From NCBI RefSeq assembly GCF_900604315.1, contig NZ_LR026978.1, positions 2,866,325-2,930,324 on the forward strand: DNA of 64,000 bases, written 5' to 3'. The notes below the pieces were generated by a model. It saw only the letters and a list, made by a program, of their open reading frames with translations, was not told the origin of the DNA and searched no databases. Position 1 is the first letter of the stretch. Each line of letters opens with the position of its first letter. This document shows positions 42,177 through 52,621 of this stretch, one piece after another. A program made the position numbers and the translations under genes. The stretch comes from [Erwinia] mediterraneensis. GTDB taxonomy: Bacteria > Pseudomonadota > Gammaproteobacteria > Enterobacterales > Enterobacteriaceae.

Positions 42177-42857
42177 ATGACGGCAATCGCCCCGGTAATA
42201 ACTATTGATGGCCCAAGCGGTGCAGGGAAAGGCACCCTTTGTAAAGCCATGGCCGAGGCCCTGCAATGGCATCTGCTCGATTCAGGGGCTATTTATCGCG
42301 TACTGGCGCTGGCTGCGTTGCATCATCAGGTCGATATTGAATCGGAAGAGTCTCTGGTGCCGCTGGCTGCTCATCTGGATGTGCGCTTTGTGTCGCAACA
42401 GGGTGAGTTGCAGGTGGTGCTTGAGGGCGAGGATGTCACTGGTGAAATCCGTACTCAGGAAGTCAGCAATACCGCGTCACGCGTGGCGGCATTTCCCCGG
42501 GTACGTGAAGCGTTATTGCGTCGTCAGCGCGCCTTTCGCGAAGAGCCAGGCCTGATCGCCGATGGCCGTGATATGGGCACGGTGGTTTTCCCGGATGCGC
42601 CGGTAAAAATATTCCTTGATGCCAGCCCGGAAGAGCGTGCGCAGCGCCGCATGCTACAGTTGCAGGAAAAGGGCTTTAGTGTTAACTTTGATCGCCTTTT
42701 AGCCGAGATAAAAGAACGTGATGATCGCGACCGCAATCGCGCAATCGCGCCTTTAGTGCCTGCAAAAGATGCTCTGGTGCTGGATTCAACCAGTATGTCC
42801 ATTGAGCAAGTGATTGATGTAGCACTGAAATATGCCCGCGAGAAGCTGGGCATGTAA
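42177..42857 (+). CDS. cmk: Cytidylate kinase
   Basis: Phosphorylates CMP and dCMP, 226 aa from [15 protein letters not shown] (E. coli 227). A second ATG directly before it (42174) is an equally possible start; AAAGGAGAG lies upstream of both. The P-loop is GPSGAGKGT. The CMP-binding blocks are [16 protein letters not shown] and [15 protein letters not shown]. It lies ahead of rpsA, as in E. coli, and provides part of the rpsA transcription. Confidence 0.96.
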   Translation: MTAIAPVITIDGPSGAGKGTLCKAMAEALQWHLLDSGAIYRVLALAALHHQVDIESEESLVPLAAHLDVRFVSQQGELQVVLEGEDVTGEIRTQEVSNTASRVAAFPRVREALLRRQRAFREEPGLIADGRDMGTVVFPDAPVKIFLDASPEERAQRRMLQLQEKGFSVNFDRLLAEIKERDDRDRNRAIAPLVPAKDALVLDSTSMSIEQVIDVALKYAREKLGM

Positions 42858-42984
42858 TGTCGCGCTGAAGTAGAAACAGATTGCAGTACCCCTGTGCCAG
42901 GGAAAGGGGGCAGGGTATGTTAAACAACCCCATCCGACATGAAGTCAGATGGACGTTAAATTAAAGAATCCTGAAGATTACAAT
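42858..42984 (+). promoter_or_regulatory. rpsA leader (S1 translational control region)
   Basis: The 127 bases before rpsA contain no proper Shine-Dalgarno; only GAAG lies near the start. GC-rich complementary stretches (CAGTACCCCTG.., GGGGGCAGGGTA) allow hairpins. In E. coli S1 represses its own translation through a structured leader of this kind (known); the same is inferred here. Confidence 0.55.
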
Positions 42985-44655
42985 ATGACTGAATCTTTTG
43001 CTCAACTCTTCGAAGAGTCCCTGAAAGAAATCGAAACCCGTCCGGGTTCCATCGTCCGTGGTGTTGTTGTTGCTATCGATAAAGATGTCGTGCTGGTTGA
43101 CGCTGGCCTGAAATCTGAATCTGCCATTCCGGCTGAGCAGTTCAAAAACGCCCAGGGCGAAATTGAAATCCAGGTGGGTGACGAAGTTGACGTTGCTCTG
43201 GACGCAGTAGAAGACGGTTTCGGTGAAACCCTGCTGTCTCGTGAGAAAGCGAAACGTCACGAAGCGTGGCTGATGCTGGAAAAAGCTTACGAAGAAGCAG
43301 CGACTGTTACTGGCGTAATCAACGGCAAAGTCAAGGGCGGCTTCACTGTTGAGCTGAACGGCATTCGTGCGTTCCTGCCGGGTTCACTGGTTGACGTACG
43401 TCCGGTACGCGACACACTGCACCTGGAAGGCAAAGAGCTTGAATTTAAAGTGATCAAGCTGGATCAGAAACGTAACAACGTGGTGGTTTCTCGCCGCGCA
43501 GTTATCGAATCTGAAAACAGCGCTGAGCGCGATCAGCTGCTGGAAAACCTGCAGGAAGGCATGGAAGTCAAAGGTATCGTTAAGAACCTCACTGACTACG
43601 GTGCATTCGTTGATCTGGGCGGCGTTGACGGCCTGCTGCACATCACTGACATGGCGTGGAAACGCGTTAAGCATCCGAGCGAAATTGTCAACGTGGGCGA
43701 CGAAATCACTGTTAAAGTGCTGAAGTTCGACCGCGAGCGTACCCGTGTATCTCTGGGCCTGAAACAGCTGGGCGAAGATCCGTGGGTAGCTATCGCTAAG
43801 CGCTATCCGGAAGGGACTAAACTGACCGGTCGTGTGACCAACCTGACTGATTACGGCTGCTTCGTAGAAATCGAAGAAGGCGTTGAAGGTCTGGTACACG
43901 TTTCTGAAATGGACTGGACCAACAAAAACATCCATCCGTCTAAAGTTGTTAACGTAGGCGACGTGGTTGAAGTTATGGTTCTGGACATCGATGAAGAGCG
44001 TCGTCGTATCTCCCTGGGCCTGAAACAGTGCAAAGCTAACCCGTGGCAGCAGTTCGCTGAGACTCACAACAAAGGCGATCGCGTTGAAGGTAAAATCAAG
44101 TCAATCACTGACTTCGGTATCTTCATCGGCCTGGACGGCGGCATCGACGGTCTGGTTCACCTGTCTGACATCTCCTGGAACGCGACTGGCGAAGAAGCCG
44201 TTCGTGAGTACAAAAAAGGTGACGAAATCGCTGCCGTTGTACTGCAGGTCGATGCAGAGCGTGAGCGTATCTCTCTGGGTGTAAAACAGCTGGCTGAAGA
44301 TCCGTTCAACAACTACATCACTTTGAACAAGAAAGGTGCCATCGTCACCGGTAAAGTGACCGCAGTTGACGCGAAAGGTGCTACAGTTGAATTAGCTGAC
44401 GGCGTGGAAGGTTACCTGCGCGCTTCTGAAGCTTCACGTGACCGTGTTGAAGATGCAACTCTGGTGCTGAATGTTGGTGACGACGTTGAAGCCAAATTTA
44501 CTGGTGTTGATCGTAAAAACCGTGTTGTAAGCCTGTCTGTTCGTGCGAAAGACGAAGCTGACGAGAAAGATGCTATCGCGACTGTTAACAAACAGGAAGA
44601 AAGCAACTTCTCTAACGCGATGGCTGAAGCGTTCAAAGCGGCTAAAGGCGAGTAA
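42985..44655 (+). CDS. rpsA: 30S ribosomal protein S1
   Basis: Largest ribosomal protein; it captures mRNA on the 30S subunit and is needed for most initiation. It is 556 aa from [13 protein letters not shown] (E. coli 557) and nearly identical. Six S1 repeats are visible, with repeat cores such as [23 protein letters not shown] and [24 protein letters not shown]. Codon use is strongly biased, as expected. An in-frame ATG at 42949 is not used in the family. The last repeat is followed by an acidic/basic tail. Confidence 0.98.
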   Translation: MTESFAQLFEESLKEIETRPGSIVRGVVVAIDKDVVLVDAGLKSESAIPAEQFKNAQGEIEIQVGDEVDVALDAVEDGFGETLLSREKAKRHEAWLMLEKAYEEAATVTGVINGKVKGGFTVELNGIRAFLPGSLVDVRPVRDTLHLEGKELEFKVIKLDQKRNNVVVSRRAVIESENSAERDQLLENLQEGMEVKGIVKNLTDYGAFVDLGGVDGLLHITDMAWKRVKHPSEIVNVGDEITVKVLKFDRERTRVSLGLKQLGEDPWVAIAKRYPEGTKLTGRVTNLTDYGCFVEIEEGVEGLVHVSEMDWTNKNIHPSKVVNVGDVVEVMVLDIDEERRRISLGLKQCKANPWQQFAETHNKGDRVEGKIKSITDFGIFIGLDGGIDGLVHLSDISWNATGEEAVREYKKGDEIAAVVLQVDAERERISLGVKQLAEDPFNNYITLNKKGAIVTGKVTAVDAKGATVELADGVEGYLRASEASRDRVEDATLVLNVGDDVEAKFTGVDRKNRVVSLSVRAKDEADEKDAIATVNKQEESNFSNAMAEAFKAAKGE

Positions 44656-44667
44656 TTTTCCTGGCCT

Positions 44668-44694
44668 ACCGGATGGCTTTATGCCGTCCGGTTT
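44668..44694 (+). terminator. Hairpin after rpsA, weak terminator
   Basis: ACCGGATGGC (44668-44677) pairs with GCCGTCCGGT (44683-44692) with one mismatch, followed by TT. It resembles E. coli REP-like CCGGATGGC sequences and probably protects the rpsA 3' end while letting ihfB be read through in part. Confidence 0.5.
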
Positions 44695-44742
44695 CGGTAA
44701 AAAGCTGTCAAATCTTATGAACAGGGATTAACCGGAGGATTA

Positions 44743-45027
44743 ATGACCAAGTCAGAACTGATTGAAAGACTTGCAGGCCAGCAGACTCATATTCCGGCGA
44801 AAGTCGTTGAGGATGCGGTTAAAGAGATGCTGGAGCACATGGCCACAACACTGGCTCAGGGTGAACGCATCGAAATCCGGGGATTCGGCAGTTTTTCTTT
44901 GCACTATCGCGCTCCGCGTACTGGTCGTAACCCGAAAACGGGTGACAAAGTGGAACTGGAAGGTAAATACGTTCCCCACTTTAAACCGGGCAAAGAACTG
45001 CGTGACCGTGCAAATATTTACGGCTGA
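44743..45027 (+). CDS. ihfB: Integration host factor subunit beta
   Basis: DNA-bending protein, partner of IhfA; shapes promoters, the origin and recombination sites. It is 94 aa as in E. coli. It has the HU/IHF fold with the DNA-intercalating arm around [27 protein letters not shown] residues 48-70. An ACCGGAGG ribosome site precedes the ATG. A strong terminator follows. Confidence 0.98.
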   Translation: MTKSELIERLAGQQTHIPAKVVEDAVKEMLEHMATTLAQGERIEIRGFGSFSLHYRAPRTGRNPKTGDKVELEGKYVPHFKPGKELRDRANIYG

Positions 45028-45045
45028 GCAGTTACCGACGCGCAG

Positions 45046-45074
45046 AAACGACACCTCAGGGTGTCGTTTTTTTT
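45046..45074 (+). terminator. Terminator of ihfB
   Basis: ACGACACC (45048-45055) pairs with GGTGTCGT (45060-45067), followed by eight T. Confidence 0.94.
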
Positions 45075-45228
45075 GTCCGCTTTTCGGCTCTGCGTGCTGC
45101 TTTCCTGTTTTCTGAACGGAAACGCAAAACAAAGATAATTTTTGCGACCCGCCTTCCGCTCCCCTGTTATTACTGCTGAACTGCCTCTGCCTGCCTGTCA
45201 CACTATCCGCTACGCAAGGATGGATACT

Positions 45229-47484
45229 ATGACACTGACATGGACAGGGCTCGCCAGACTGACGCTGGTCGCCACTTTACCGCTACTTTTTTTGCCTGCT
45301 TTACCAGGGCGCACGTTGCTGATCGTGATGGCGGCGGTGGGCTTGCTACTGATTCATCGTGATACTGTTTATTTACGCCTGTGTGGCTACGGGCTGTTGC
45401 TACTGGTCTGGGCCTTGATCGAGGCGCGGCAAGTGACGGGGCATATCAACTGGCTGGTGGCGCAGTCACACGACGCTCTGGTACGCGTTGAGGAAGTCCA
45501 GCGTGAGCGGCAGCGGATAAAAGTGAAATTGCTCAGGATAGATGGACACTATCAATACCCGCCGCTTTATGCCTGGCTGGCGCTGCCCGCCGAGACTGAA
45601 CATTACTGTCCCGGCCAGCGCTGGCAGATGCAACTGCGTTTACGTGCTGTTCATGCGCGCCTGAATGAGGGTGGATTTGATGCCCAGCGATTCGCACTGG
45701 CTAACCATACGCCGTTTCAGGGACGTATCCTCTCTCGTCAGGCGCTGGACCGGCGCTGCAGCTGGCGGGATCGCATCATTCAACACCATCAGAATGCATT
45801 ACAGCGATTGCCGATGCAGGGAATTCTGAGAGCGCTGGCGTTTGGTCACCGCGACGCTCTCTCCGATGAGGTGCGCCAGTTGCTGCGGGAAACGGGAACG
45901 GCGCATCTGATGGCCATCTCCGGGATGCATATTGCTCTGGCGGCCAGTGTTGGCTGGCTGCTGCTGCGCGGGCTACAGCGAGGCTTGCCGGAGCGCGCCA
46001 TCGACTACAGAGCGCCGTTACTCAGCAGTCTGATGACCGCAGCGCTTTATACCTGGCTTTCCGGCGCTCAGGCTCCGGCTCAGCGTGCTATGCTGGCGCT
46101 GACGCTCTGGTCAGGCTTACGCCTTGCCGGACTGCATCTTACTGGCTGGCACGTCTGGACATTGTGCATCGGCCTGATGCTGTTTCTCGATCCGCTGACC
46201 GTGCTGTCTGAGAGTTTCTGGCTTTCGGTTCTGGCTGTAGGAATGTTGCTGCTCTGGTATCACTGGTTCCCCTTACCGGCAAAATTTGCGCGGCGACGCT
46301 GGCTACCTTTACAGCTTATGCATCTGCAGTTGGGCATTCTGCTGTTAATGACCCCACTGCAGGCGGCGCTGTTTAACGGCATTAGCCTGACGGCGCTGGT
46401 TGCCAACCTGCTGGCGATTCCGGTGATCTCCTGTGTCACGGTGCCGCTACTGCTGCTTGCTATGCTGCTTCCCGTTGCCCCTCTGCATACGCTGCTGTGG
46501 TGGCTGGCCGATCGATCCCTTGCACTGGTGATCTACGGCCTGACAGCGCTACCGCCGGGCTGGTGGCCGGTCAGGGAGGCGGGGCTGTATGGCGCAGTGA
46601 TCTGGGGCGGCATGATTATCTGGCGTTTCGGCTGGTGGCAAAGCGCTCCTGTCAGCTGCTGCAGCCTGATGCTCTCCCTTTTACTCTGGCGTTATAGCGC
46701 GGAAAAGGTGGAGTGGCGTATTGATATGCTGGATGTCGGGCACGGTCTGGCTGTGATCATCTCTCAGGAGGATGAAGCGGTGATTTACGATACCGGCAAC
46801 CGCTGGGCACACGGCAATGCCGGCGAGCATATTATTGTGCCCTGGCTTCAGCATAAAGGAATAAATGTCAGTCAGGTCATCCTCAGCCATAAGCACCTGG
46901 ATCATACCGGCGGCCTGACAGGGATAAAACAGGCCTGGCCAGCGTTAACGGTGCGCAGCGCGCTGGCACAACCCGGCCATCTGCCTTGTTATCGCGGTAC
47001 CCGCTGGCAATGGGGGCGATTAACCTTTCAGGTTCTCTGGCCAGAGGCGAACGTAACAGCCGGCAATAATAACGACTCCTGCGTAGTAAAGGTCAGCGAT
47101 GGCCGGGTAACGATGCTACTGACAGGCGATCTTGAACAGGATGCAGAACATAAACTGGTGATGCTGGAAAAAGCGGGAGTGCAGGCTGACATTTTACAGG
47201 TTCCCCATCATGGCAGTCGGACATCGTCGACACCCTTGCTGCTGCGTCAGGTGGCAGGACGTGCTGCGCTGGCCTCTGTAGCACGCTATAACGCATGGCG
47301 CATGCCGGCGCGCCAGGTAGTAAGAAATTATGCGAAAAATGGCTATATCTGGTTCGATACTGCACAATCTGGTCAGCTCAGTATTAAGATTTATCAGGGA
47401 AAATGGCAGGTTGCAGGATTCAGAGAACAAATAATGCCCCGTTGGTACCATCAGTGGTTTGGCGTCAAACGTGATTCCAGATAG
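45229..47484 (+). CDS. ycaI: ComEC/Rec2-type DNA uptake protein YcaI
   Basis: Inner-membrane DNA channel of the ComEC family, 751 aa from MTLTWTGLARL (E. coli YcaI 754). AAGGA lies 8 bases before this ATG; frames to 45142 are rejected. It has an N-terminal OB-type periplasmic domain, then the Competence domain with many membrane segments (LMAISGMHIALAASVGWLLL...). A C-terminal metallo-beta-lactamase-like domain follows, with MLDVGHGLAVII, ILSHKHLDHTGG and VPHHGSRTSS. All blocks look intact. In Enterobacteria the function is little tested; it serves DNA uptake in competent bacteria. Confidence 0.93.
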   Translation: MTLTWTGLARLTLVATLPLLFLPALPGRTLLIVMAAVGLLLIHRDTVYLRLCGYGLLLLVWALIEARQVTGHINWLVAQSHDALVRVEEVQRERQRIKVKLLRIDGHYQYPPLYAWLALPAETEHYCPGQRWQMQLRLRAVHARLNEGGFDAQRFALANHTPFQGRILSRQALDRRCSWRDRIIQHHQNALQRLPMQGILRALAFGHRDALSDEVRQLLRETGTAHLMAISGMHIALAASVGWLLLRGLQRGLPERAIDYRAPLLSSLMTAALYTWLSGAQAPAQRAMLALTLWSGLRLAGLHLTGWHVWTLCIGLMLFLDPLTVLSESFWLSVLAVGMLLLWYHWFPLPAKFARRRWLPLQLMHLQLGILLLMTPLQAALFNGISLTALVANLLAIPVISCVTVPLLLLAMLLPVAPLHTLLWWLADRSLALVIYGLTALPPGWWPVREAGLYGAVIWGGMIIWRFGWWQSAPVSCCSLMLSLLLWRYSAEKVEWRIDMLDVGHGLAVIISQEDEAVIYDTGNRWAHGNAGEHIIVPWLQHKGINVSQVILSHKHLDHTGGLTGIKQAWPALTVRSALAQPGHLPCYRGTRWQWGRLTFQVLWPEANVTAGNNNDSCVVKVSDGRVTMLLTGDLEQDAEHKLVMLEKAGVQADILQVPHHGSRTSSTPLLLRQVAGRAALASVARYNAWRMPARQVVRNYAKNGYIWFDTAQSGQLSIKIYQGKWQVAGFREQIMPRWYHQWFGVKRDSR

Positions 47485-47519
47485 AATAAATGGCTATTTT
47501 AAACATCGTTGAAAAAATA

Positions 47520-49268
47520 ATGCATCAAGATAAAGATCTCTCGACATGGCAGACATTTCGCCGACTCTGGCCGATGATCGCGCCCCATAAAGCTGGATTG
47601 CTGGTGGCAGCCGTCGCTCTTGTGCTGAATGCAGCAGGCGATACCTTAATGCTCTCTTTGTTGAAGCCTTTACTGGATGAAGGGTTTGGTAAGGCAGATA
47701 AATCCGTTCTGATATGGATGCCCTTAGCAGTGATTGGCCTGATGCTGATCCGAGGCGTCACCAGCTATATCTCCAGTTACTGTATCTCCTGGGTGTCTGG
47801 CAACGTGGTGATGAATATGCGTCGCCGCCTGTTTGGCCATATGATGGGGATGCCCGTCTCTTTCTTCGATCAGCAATCCACCGGGACGTTGCTGTCACGC
47901 ATTACCTATGACTCCGAGCAGGTCGCTTCTTCTTCTTCCGGCGCACTGGTTACCGTAGTGCGCGAAGGGGCTTCTATTATCGGCCTGTTTATTATGATGT
48001 TCTATTACAGCTGGCAGCTGTCGCTGATTTTAATCGTGCTGGCGCCTGTGGTGTCGATGGCGATTCGGACCGTATCGAAGCGTTTTCGCAGCATCAGCAA
48101 AAATATGCAGAACACCATGGGGCAGGTGACGACAAGCGCTGAACAAATGCTGAAAGGGCACAAAGAAGTTCTGATCTTTGGCGGCCAGGACGTAGAGAGC
48201 AAGCGTTTCGCCCAGGTCAGTAATCGTATGCGCCAGCAGGGGATGAAAATGGTTTCAGCCTCCTCTATCTCGGATCCGATTATTCAGCTGATCGCCTCCC
48301 TGGCGCTTGCTTTTGTCCTCTATGCGGCCAGTTTCCCCAGCGTTATGGATACCCTGACTGCGGGCACTATTACCGTGGTCTTTTCCGCAATGATCGCCCT
48401 GATGCGTCCGTTGAAATCCCTGACTAACGTGAATGCACAGTTCCAGCGCGGTATGGCAGCCTGCCAGACGCTGTTTACTATTCTGGATTCTGAGCAGGAA
48501 AATGATTCGGGAACCCGTGTGATTGAACGGGCAAAAGGCGATGTTGAGTTCCGTGACGTGACCTTTACTTATCCGGGTCGTGAAATCCCGGCGTTAAGAA
48601 ACATCAACCTGGCGCTGCCTGCCGGGAAGACCGTTGCCTTAGTGGGGCGTTCGGGCTCTGGCAAATCGACACTGGCGAGTTTGCTGACGCGTTTCTATGA
48701 CATTCAGCAGGGCGAAATCCTGCTTGATGGCCATGACCTGCGGGAATATACGCTGCAGTCGCTGCGTAATCAGGTGGCACTGGTCTCACAGAATGTTCAC
48801 CTGTTTAACGACACCATTGCCAATAATATTGCCTATGCCCGCAGCGACATTTACAGCCGTGAGCAGATTGAAAAGGCGGCTACCATGGCCCATGCAATGG
48901 ATTTCATCAACAAGATGGAAAACGGTCTGGATACTATGATCGGTGAAAACGGCGTGCTGCTTTCTGGCGGACAGCGCCAGCGTATTGCGATTGCCCGTGC
49001 TCTGTTGCGTGATTGTCCAATTCTGATCCTTGATGAGGCGACCTCAGCACTCGATACCGAATCAGAGCGCGCTATCCAGGCGGCACTGGATGAATTACAG
49101 AAAAACCGTACCTCGCTGGTTATCGCCCATCGCCTCTCGACCATTGAGAAAGCGGATGAAATTGTGGTGGTAGAAGATGGCCGTATCGTGGAACGCGGTA
49201 CGCATGAAGCCTTGCTGGCTGAGCGCGGCGCCTATGCTCAGCTGCATAAAATGCAGTTTGGCCAATGA
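47520..49268 (+). CDS. msbA: Lipid A export ATP-binding/permease protein MsbA
   Basis: Homodimeric flippase that moves core-lipid A across the inner membrane; essential. It is 582 aa from [13 protein letters not shown], the E. coli length. Six membrane helices span about residues 20-320. The ATPase domain has Walker [10 protein letters not shown], signature LSGGQRQR and Walker [13 protein letters not shown]. It is 35 bases after ycaI. Its stop overlaps lpxK by four bases. Confidence 0.97.
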   Translation: MHQDKDLSTWQTFRRLWPMIAPHKAGLLVAAVALVLNAAGDTLMLSLLKPLLDEGFGKADKSVLIWMPLAVIGLMLIRGVTSYISSYCISWVSGNVVMNMRRRLFGHMMGMPVSFFDQQSTGTLLSRITYDSEQVASSSSGALVTVVREGASIIGLFIMMFYYSWQLSLILIVLAPVVSMAIRTVSKRFRSISKNMQNTMGQVTTSAEQMLKGHKEVLIFGGQDVESKRFAQVSNRMRQQGMKMVSASSISDPIIQLIASLALAFVLYAASFPSVMDTLTAGTITVVFSAMIALMRPLKSLTNVNAQFQRGMAACQTLFTILDSEQENDSGTRVIERAKGDVEFRDVTFTYPGREIPALRNINLALPAGKTVALVGRSGSGKSTLASLLTRFYDIQQGEILLDGHDLREYTLQSLRNQVALVSQNVHLFNDTIANNIAYARSDIYSREQIEKAATMAHAMDFINKMENGLDTMIGENGVLLSGGQRQRIAIARALLRDCPILILDEATSALDTESERAIQAALDELQKNRTSLVIAHRLSTIEKADEIVVVEDGRIVERGTHEALLAERGAYAQLHKMQFGQ

Positions 49269-50275
49269 TTGAGCGCATCTGGAGTGGCCGTTCGCCCCTC
49301 TGGCTTCTGCTGTGGCCTTTCAGCCTGCTTTATGGGCTGGTAAGCGGGCTGATCCGCCTGAGTTACCGGCGCGGCTGGCGCCGCAGCTGGCGCGCGCCCT
49401 TGCCGGTGGTTGTGGTGGGGAATCTCACTGCAGGCGGCAATGGTAAAACGCCGGTGGTCATTTGGCTGGTGCAGGCCTTGCAGCAACGTGGTTTGCGCCC
49501 GGGCGTCGTCTCGCGTGGCTACGGTGGCAAAGCCGAACACTATCCGTTGCTGGTTGATCACACCACCACCGCGCTGCAGGCGGGTGACGAGCCGGTGTTG
49601 ATTGCACAACGTACCGGTGTACCGGTTGCTGTCGCGCCAAAGCGTCGTGAAGCGGTGGAAGCGCTGATCGCCCATCATCCTGTGGATCTGATCATCACCG
49701 ATGATGGTTTACAACATTACGCACTACAACGTGACATCGAAATTGTGGTGATTGACGGTGTCCGGCGCTTTGGCAACGGCTGGTGGTTACCTGCGGGGCC
49801 GATGCGCGAGCGTGCTGACCGACTGGCCAGTGTTGATGGCATTATTGTCAACGGTGGCATCGCAAATGCGGGCGAAATCGCCATGTCGCTGCAGCCTGCG
49901 CAAGCGATGAATATGCAGAGCGGAGCGCGTTGCGCGCTGGCTGAATTAACGCATGTTGTCGCGGTCGCAGGTATCGGACATCCGCCACGCTTTTTCGCTA
50001 CCTTAAAACAGCAGGGCCTGACGCCCGAAGCAGAAATCGCCTTCGCCGATCATCATGCATACAGCGAAGCTGAGCTACAGGCCTTAACCACAGCCAGGCA
50101 GACACTACTGATGACGGAGAAAGATGCCGTTAAGTGTCGAGCTTTTGCCCGGGACAACTGGTGGTATCTGCCGGTTGATGCTGAACTCCAGGGCGCGGCG
50201 CTGGAGCCTTTACTGATGCAGATCGTACAGCGTTGCGCAGAGCAATCTGGTGCTGGAAACAAGCGTACACAGTAA
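49265..50275 (+). CDS. lpxK: Tetraacyldisaccharide 4'-kinase LpxK
   Basis: Phosphorylates the 4' position of the lipid A precursor at the inner membrane; 336 aa (E. coli 328). An N-terminal membrane segment lies near residues 10-28 ([20 protein letters not shown]). The Walker A is [12 protein letters not shown], followed by SRGYGGK and the conserved [12 protein letters not shown]. It is translationally coupled to msbA (ATGA), so export and synthesis of lipid A are co-expressed. Confidence 0.96.
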   Translation: MIERIWSGRSPLWLLLWPFSLLYGLVSGLIRLSYRRGWRRSWRAPLPVVVVGNLTAGGNGKTPVVIWLVQALQQRGLRPGVVSRGYGGKAEHYPLLVDHTTTALQAGDEPVLIAQRTGVPVAVAPKRREAVEALIAHHPVDLIITDDGLQHYALQRDIEIVVIDGVRRFGNGWWLPAGPMRERADRLASVDGIIVNGGIANAGEIAMSLQPAQAMNMQSGARCALAELTHVVAVAGIGHPPRFFATLKQQGLTPEAEIAFADHHAYSEAELQALTTARQTLLMTEKDAVKCRAFARDNWWYLPVDAELQGAALEPLLMQIVQRCAEQSGAGNKRTQ

Positions 50276-50301
50276 CGGCATCGGCTTCAGGAGAACAGAG
50301 G

Positions 50302-51519
50302 GTGGAACAGAAGCGTTTTATTTCACTGCAAACCGCACGACATCTCCATCTCGCCGCTCAGGGGCTGTTGCATGCGCCTGCACATCCGGCGCATTACGAG
50401 GATATGCTGCAGGCTATCCGTCGGATGGCGCTGCTGCAAATTGATACGATTCATGTCGTGGCGCGCAGCCCTTACCTGGTCCTGTTCAGTCGCATAGGGG
50501 ATTATCCGCTGGTCTGGCTGGAGCAGGCTCTTGCGCGCGGTGATCTGTTCGAATACTGGGCACACGAAGCCTGCTTTGTACCGCATGAAGACTACCCCTT
50601 GCTGCGTCACCGTATGCTGGATCCCACACGCCTGGGCTGGAAATATAATGCGCAATGGGTGGCGCAGCATCAGATGGAGATCGCTGAGCTGCTGGCGCAT
50701 ATTGCGCAAAACGGCCCGGTGCGCGCCGCTGATTTTAGCAGTGACAAAAAAACGCCCTCCGGCTGGTGGGCATGGAAACCGCATAAGCGCCATCTGGAAA
50801 ACCTGTTCACCGCAGGCGAACTGATGGTGGTGGCGCGCCGCAATTTTCAGCGCGTCTACGATTTGCGTACGCGTGTCCTGCCTGAATGGCGTGATGAACT
50901 GCATGCACTGAGCGAAACGGACGCCGTGGCGCAGATGTTGCTGAACAGCGCCCGTAGCCTGGGTATTTTTCGTGAGAGCTGGCTGCCTGATTACTACCGG
51001 TTAAAACGGGTTGCGCTGAAACCCTTTATCGCCAGCGCGCAGGAGAGCGGCACCATTGTTCCGGTTGAGGTAGAAGGCCTGGGAGCGCTCTGGTTGCATA
51101 CTGACCTGGTTACTCTGCTGGAGCAGCCGCTGGTTGCCAGCCATAGTGCCCTGTTGTCGCCTTTCGACCCGGTGGTATGGGATCGTAAGCGGGCGCTGGC
51201 GCTGTTCAATTTTGATTATCGTCTGGAGTGTTATACCCCCGAGGCGAAAAGAAAGTATGGCTATTTTGTGTTGCCGATCCTGCATTGCGGCGAGCTGAAA
51301 GGACGGCTGGATGCAAAGATGGAACGCAAAAGCGGCCAGCTGATAATAAAGTCCCTGTGTCTGGAAGAGACGACGCAGGCAACGCCCGCGTTTTTACAGG
51401 ATATCCGCCAGGTCATTAACGCCTTTGCCCACTGGCACGGCGCAAACAACGTTGTCATTCAGCAGGCACCAGAGGTGTTGCTGGCTAACTGGCCGCGCCA
51501 GTGGCGGCCAGAAGAGTAA
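50302..51519 (+). CDS. ycaQ: DNA interstrand-crosslink glycosylase YcaQ (HTH_42 family)
   Basis: Winged-helix (HTH_42) DNA glycosylase that in E. coli unhooks interstrand crosslinks and excises alkylated bases. It is 405 aa from the GTG at 50302 (E. coli 410), with CAGGAG upstream. An open frame reaches 50233 inside lpxK, but that part is not conserved. Family blocks: [53 protein letters not shown] and [14 protein letters not shown]. It follows lpxK at 26 bases. Confidence 0.92.
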   Translation: MEQKRFISLQTARHLHLAAQGLLHAPAHPAHYEDMLQAIRRMALLQIDTIHVVARSPYLVLFSRIGDYPLVWLEQALARGDLFEYWAHEACFVPHEDYPLLRHRMLDPTRLGWKYNAQWVAQHQMEIAELLAHIAQNGPVRAADFSSDKKTPSGWWAWKPHKRHLENLFTAGELMVVARRNFQRVYDLRTRVLPEWRDELHALSETDAVAQMLLNSARSLGIFRESWLPDYYRLKRVALKPFIASAQESGTIVPVEVEGLGALWLHTDLVTLLEQPLVASHSALLSPFDPVVWDRKRALALFNFDYRLECYTPEAKRKYGYFVLPILHCGELKGRLDAKMERKSGQLIIKSLCLEETTQATPAFLQDIRQVINAFAHWHGANNVVIQQAPEVLLANWPRQWRPEE

Positions 51520-51610
51520 AATAATTGCGGATACCCCCGCAAATCGCGCCCTGATCCTGGGCTATGTTATGCTTCAGGGCACTGACGAATCGGTCCTTGT
51601 TGGAGGAAAT

Positions 51611-51793
51611 ATGGATCACCGTTTACTTGAGATCGTGGCTTGTCCGGTATGCAACGGCAAACTCTATTACAACAAAGAGCAGCAGGAGCTGATCTGTAAG
51701 CCAGATGGACTCGCTTTCCCGGTACGTGACGGAATTCCGGTGCTGCTGGAAAATGAAGCGCGTACGCTCTCCGTTGAAGAGATCCACCCATGA
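51611..51793 (+). CDS. ycaR: Small zinc-ribbon-like protein YcaR (Trm112 family)
   Basis: 60-aa protein (E. coli YcaR 60) of the Trm112/UPF0434 family; function unknown. CPVC (C11, C14) is the only Cys pair, so a full zinc ribbon is unlikely in the monomer. A GGAGGAAAT ribosome site precedes the ATG. Its stop overlaps kdsB by four bases, and the pairing with kdsB is conserved in E. coli. Confidence 0.93.
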   Translation: MDHRLLEIVACPVCNGKLYYNKEQQELICKPDGLAFPVRDGIPVLLENEARTLSVEEIHP

Positions 51794-52539
51794 GTTTTGT
51801 CGCCATTATTCCGGCCCGTTATGCTTCAACGCGCTTGCCTGGCAAGCCGCTGGTAGACATTAACGGGAAGCCCATGGTGGTTCACGTGATGGAGCGTGCG
51901 CTGGAGTCGGGTGCAGAGCGGGTTATCATCGCTACTGATCACCCTGATGTTGCCGCCGCGGTAAAAGCGGCAGGCGGTGAAGTCTGTATGACGCGCGCCG
52001 ATCATCACTCCGGCACAGAACGCCTGGCAGAAGTGATTGAAAAATACCAGTTTGCTGACGATACCATTATCGTGAATGTGCAGGGCGATGAACCGCTTAT
52101 TCCCCCGGTGATTGTGCGTCAGGTGGCCGGTAATCTGGCGGCATCCCGGGCCGGGATGGCGACGCTGGCGGTGCCGATTACGGAGGCGGAGGAAGCGTTT
52201 AACCCCAACGCGGTCAAAGTGGTCACCGATCAGCAGGGCTATGCGCTCTATTTTTCCCGCGCCACTATTCCCTGGGATCGGGAGCGTTATGGCCGGTCGC
52301 GAGAGGTGGTGGGGGGTACGCTGCTGCGCCACATCGGCATTTATGCCTATCGGGCAGGTTTTATTCGCCGTTATGTCAGCTGGGAAGCCTGTCCGCTGGA
52401 GCAGATTGAACTGCTGGAGCAGCTGCGGGTGCTCTGGTATGGCGAAAAAATCCATGTGGCGGTCGCGCAGGCGATCCCCAGCGTCGGGGTTGATACCCCG
52501 GAAGATTTGGCACGCGTGCGTGCCGCGATGTCAGCCTGA
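51790..52539 (+). CDS. kdsB: CMP-KDO synthetase KdsB
   Basis: Activates 3-deoxy-manno-octulosonate with CTP for transfer to lipid A; 249 aa (E. coli 248). The N-terminal nucleotide-binding [16 protein letters not shown] is at residues 7-22. [11 protein letters not shown] and the [10 protein letters not shown] end are conserved. It is coupled to ycaR and is the last of the LPS-related genes here. A terminator follows. Confidence 0.97.
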   Translation: MSFVAIIPARYASTRLPGKPLVDINGKPMVVHVMERALESGAERVIIATDHPDVAAAVKAAGGEVCMTRADHHSGTERLAEVIEKYQFADDTIIVNVQGDEPLIPPVIVRQVAGNLAASRAGMATLAVPITEAEEAFNPNAVKVVTDQQGYALYFSRATIPWDRERYGRSREVVGGTLLRHIGIYAYRAGFIRRYVSWEACPLEQIELLEQLRVLWYGEKIHVAVAQAIPSVGVDTPEDLARVRAAMSA

Positions 52540-52540
52540 T

Positions 52541-52568
52541 AAAGCGCCGGGGTTCCTCCCGGCCTTTT
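52541..52568 (+). terminator. Terminator of kdsB
   Basis: GCCGGG (52546-52551) pairs with CCCGGC (52558-52563), extended by AAA/TTTT flanks and four T. Confidence 0.7.
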
Positions 52569-52621
52569 CCTGTTTCTGTTACCGGGCAGCTGTACCTCCT
52601 GCCGAGCCTGAGGGGGAATGC

